DNA of 64,000 bases from Nocardia cyriacigeorgica (GTDB lineage Bacteria; Actinomycetota; Actinomycetes; Mycobacteriales; Mycobacteriaceae). The translations under genes and the position numbers were made by a program. Positions 62,216 to 64,000 of this stretch are shown here, piece after piece. The stretch spans positions 62,001-126,000 of the forward strand of contig NZ_JAAGUY010000015.1 in NCBI RefSeq assembly GCF_010868145.1, given 5' to 3'. Numbering within the stretch: the stretch's first letter is position 1; each line of letters begins with the position of its first letter. The notes below the pieces were generated by a model. The model was not told the origin of the DNA and searched no databases. It saw only the letters and a list, made by a program, of their open reading frames with translations.

Positions 62216-63999
62216 GCACCGCTCGCTGGGTGCGCTGCGTCGACCACGAGCGCACCCTGCGAGCGATTCAGCGCGCCCGCGGTGTCCAGAACAACGAAGG
62301 AATGCCCCGCGATCGTTGTGGTTCCTTCGCCGTGCGCCGGCGGATCCCAGTGCAGCAGCGATTCTCCGGCGATCGGCACGGTCACCGGGTCGGTGGCCAA
62401 GTTGTACGCCAGCACCAGCGTGCCTCGACGGATCACGATCCAGCGTGCGTCCTCGTCGTAGTCGATATCTGTTGCCGATGCCCACGAGTCGGTGATCTCG
62501 CTGCGGCTGCGCCGGAGGGCGATCAGCTCGCGGTAGCAGGCGAGCAGACGGGAAGGTGCGGCGTCGCCGGTTTCGGACCAGTCCAGCGTCGAGCGTTCGA
62601 AGGTCGCCGGGTCCTGCGGATCGGGTACGTCGTCGGTGGACCAGCCGTGTTCGGCGAATTCGGCGCGTCGCCCGGCCGCGGTGGCCGCACCGATGCCGGG
62701 ATCGGTATGCGAGGTGAAGTACTGGAACGGGGTGCGCGCACCCCACTCCTCCCCCATGAACAGCATCGGAGTGAAGGGCGAGAGCAGAATCAGTGCCGCC
62801 TTGATGGCCAGCTGACCGTCGGACAGGTAGGCGCTCGGACGGTCGCCGGTGGCCCGGTTGCCGATCTGGTCGTGCGTGCAGGTGTAGGCCAGCAGTGCCG
62901 AAGCCGGAAGCGCCGCACGGTCCAACGGTCTGCCGTGCCTGCGACTGCGAAACGTGGAATATGTTCCGGCATGGAAGAATCCGTGCGACCACGCCCGAGC
63001 GAGGCAGGCCATGGAGCCGTAGTCGACGTAGTAGCCCTGGCGTTCGCCCGACACCGCGGAATGGACGGCATGGTGCAGGTCATCGTTCCACTGGCCGGTC
63101 AGCCCGTAGCCGCCCGCCGCGCGCGGGGTGATCAGCCTCGGATCGTTGAGGTCGCTTTCGGCGATCAAGGTCAGCGGGCGGCCCAGATGCGTGGCGAGAC
63201 GGTCGGTGTCGGCAGCGAGTTCGGCGAGCAGATGGGTCGCGGTGGTGTCGGCGAGCGCATGCACCGCGTCCAGGCGTAGTGCGTCGATATGGAAGTCGCG
63301 GAACCAGCGCAGGGCATTGTCGATGATGTAGCGGCGCACCTCGTCGGAGCCGGGCCCATCGAGATTCAGCCGCTGCCCCCAGGTATTGCGCTGCTCGGCG
63401 AGATAGGGCCCGAACCTGGGCAGATAGTTGCCCACCGGGCCCAGATGGTTGTAGACGACGTCGAGCGCCACCCCCAGACCACGCCCGTGGCAGGCGTCGA
63501 CGAACCGGCGCAGCCCGTCGGGCCCGCCGTACGGCTCGTGCACCGCGTACCAGAGCACTCCGTCGTAGCCCCAGTTCCGCGGCCCATCGAAGGCATTGAC
63601 CGGCATCAACTCCACCACCGTCACGCCGAGCTGCACGAGATGGTCCAGCTGCTCGATCGCCGCGTCGAATGTTCCCGCCGGCGTGAACGTGCCGATATGC
63701 AGCTCGTAGACGATCGCATCCGGCAGCTGCCTGCCGGTCCAGCGGGTGTCGGTCCAGTCGCTCGGCACGATGTTGTGCAGTGCCGAACGGGCGTGCACAC
63801 CGTCGGGCTGACGGGGAGAGCGTGGGTCTGGGAGGACGGTCGGATCGTCGTCGAGGAGGTAGCCGTAGCGGGCGTCCGGTGCGGAGTCGACCTCGGCGCG
63901 CCACCAGCCGTCGTCGGATCGCGTCATCGGATGCACGACGCCCGCGACATCCAGCCGCACCAGATCGGGCGTCGGCGCCCACACCTCGAACCAGGTCAC
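62203..63999 (-). CDS. treZ: Malto-oligosyltrehalose trehalohydrolase
   Basis: 598 residues from GTG at 63999, at the window edge; the frame is open to the end, so an earlier start is possible, but the N-terminus (TWFEVWAPTPDLVRLDV) already matches the family start. The GH13 barrel shows VVELMPVNAFDGPRNWGYDG, DVVYNHLGPVGNY, the nucleophile in ALRLDAVHAL (near 243), the acid in IAESDLNDPR (near 280) and CTHDQIGNR. It releases trehalose from the TreY product. It is convergent with ilvA, and treX-treY lie about 22 kb away. Confidence 0.94.
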   Translation of the reverse strand: MTWFEVWAPTPDLVRLDVAGVVHPMTRSDDGWWRAEVDSAPDARYGYLLDDDPTVLPDPRSPRQPDGVHARSALHNIVPSDWTDTRWTGRQLPDAIVYELHIGTFTPAGTFDAAIEQLDHLVQLGVTVVELMPVNAFDGPRNWGYDGVLWYAVHEPYGGPDGLRRFVDACHGRGLGVALDVVYNHLGPVGNYLPRFGPYLAEQRNTWGQRLNLDGPGSDEVRRYIIDNALRWFRDFHIDALRLDAVHALADTTATHLLAELAADTDRLATHLGRPLTLIAESDLNDPRLITPRAAGGYGLTGQWNDDLHHAVHSAVSGERQGYYVDYGSMACLARAWSHGFFHAGTYSTFRSRRHGRPLDRAALPASALLAYTCTHDQIGNRATGDRPSAYLSDGQLAIKAALILLSPFTPMLFMGEEWGARTPFQYFTSHTDPGIGAATAAGRRAEFAEHGWSTDDVPDPQDPATFERSTLDWSETGDAAPSRLLACYRELIALRRSRSEITDSWASATDIDYDEDARWIVIRRGTLVLAYNLATDPVTVPIAGESLLHWDPPAHGEGTTTIAGHSFVVLDTAGALNRSQGALVVDAAHPASGAQVR

Positions 64000-64000
64000 C

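Overview
The window is GC-rich actinobacterial DNA. The best match is a mycolic-acid-type actinomycete, most likely Nocardia or a close relative. The evidence is a NAD / biotin / trehalose gene neighbourhood like that of Mycobacterium (nadA-nadB-nadC with an NrtR-type regulator, bioB with its auxiliary gene bsaP and a DUF2567-type membrane gene, bioA/bioF/bioD, treX-treY, ilvA-treZ), two F420/deazaflavin-type oxidoreductases, a DUF222/HNH '13E12-type' gene and an XRE/DUF397 pair. There are no rRNA genes, convincing tRNA genes, CRISPR arrays or complete insertion sequences. Many starts look leaderless (a TANNNT box 6-8 nt before the start codon).

Layout. 1-4304: an acyl-CoA catabolism cluster, with thiolase, SDR and a TetR regulator on the minus strand, divergent from an acyl-CoA synthetase. 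4448-9217: nadA-nadB-nadC on the minus strand, divergent from a Nudix-like NrtR regulator across a perfect 8-7-8 palindrome. 9379-13430: mixed small genes and regulators (LuxR, GlxA/AraC-type, cupin, DUF1353). 13550-16313: DUF2567 gene, bsaP and bioB, divergent from a BioQ-type TetR. 16323-20357: a four-gene sulfonate-type ABC importer with a flavin monooxygenase. 20427-21581: a membrane-anchored alpha/beta hydrolase. 21658-24658: a cobalamin riboswitch followed by a three-gene B12-type importer. 24909-26959: MarR plus a DHA2 efflux pump. 27039-29885: a phage-tail-lysozyme-domain protein and a Tat-exported GMC oxidoreductase. 30146-34272: bioD, bioF, a MarR/cupin pair and bioA. 34333-35369: a second MarR/cupin pair. 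35462-40038: treX and treY. 40071-60243: an accessory block of efflux pumps, hydrolases, regulators, small secreted or membrane proteins and a probable ribosome-targeting antibiotic resistance cassette (TetR, ABC-F, Vat-type acetyltransferase). 60374-63999: deazaflavin oxidoreductase, ilvA and treZ.

How the genes work together. Three near-identical TTGAAC-N3-GTTCA-type boxes lie before bioB/bioQ, bioF and bioA, so the dispersed biotin genes probably form one regulon under the TetR at 15723. Quinolinate synthesis (nadABC) is probably governed by the divergent NrtR. Maltooligosaccharides debranched by TreX would feed TreY and TreZ to make trehalose, although treZ lies about 22 kb from treY in inverted orientation. 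Relative to the mycobacterial order (from memory), the ilvA-treZ pair appears flipped and separated from treY by the accessory block.

The most interesting material is regulatory: about nine well-formed palindromes in intergenic regions, two of them tandem pairs (before the GMC oxidoreductase and before the DUF1772-type gene) with no cognate regulator next to them. Decay products are also visible: a frameshifted DUF397 gene, a TetR helix-turn-helix remnant, and a serine-recombinase-like domain that has lost most of its catalytic arginines.
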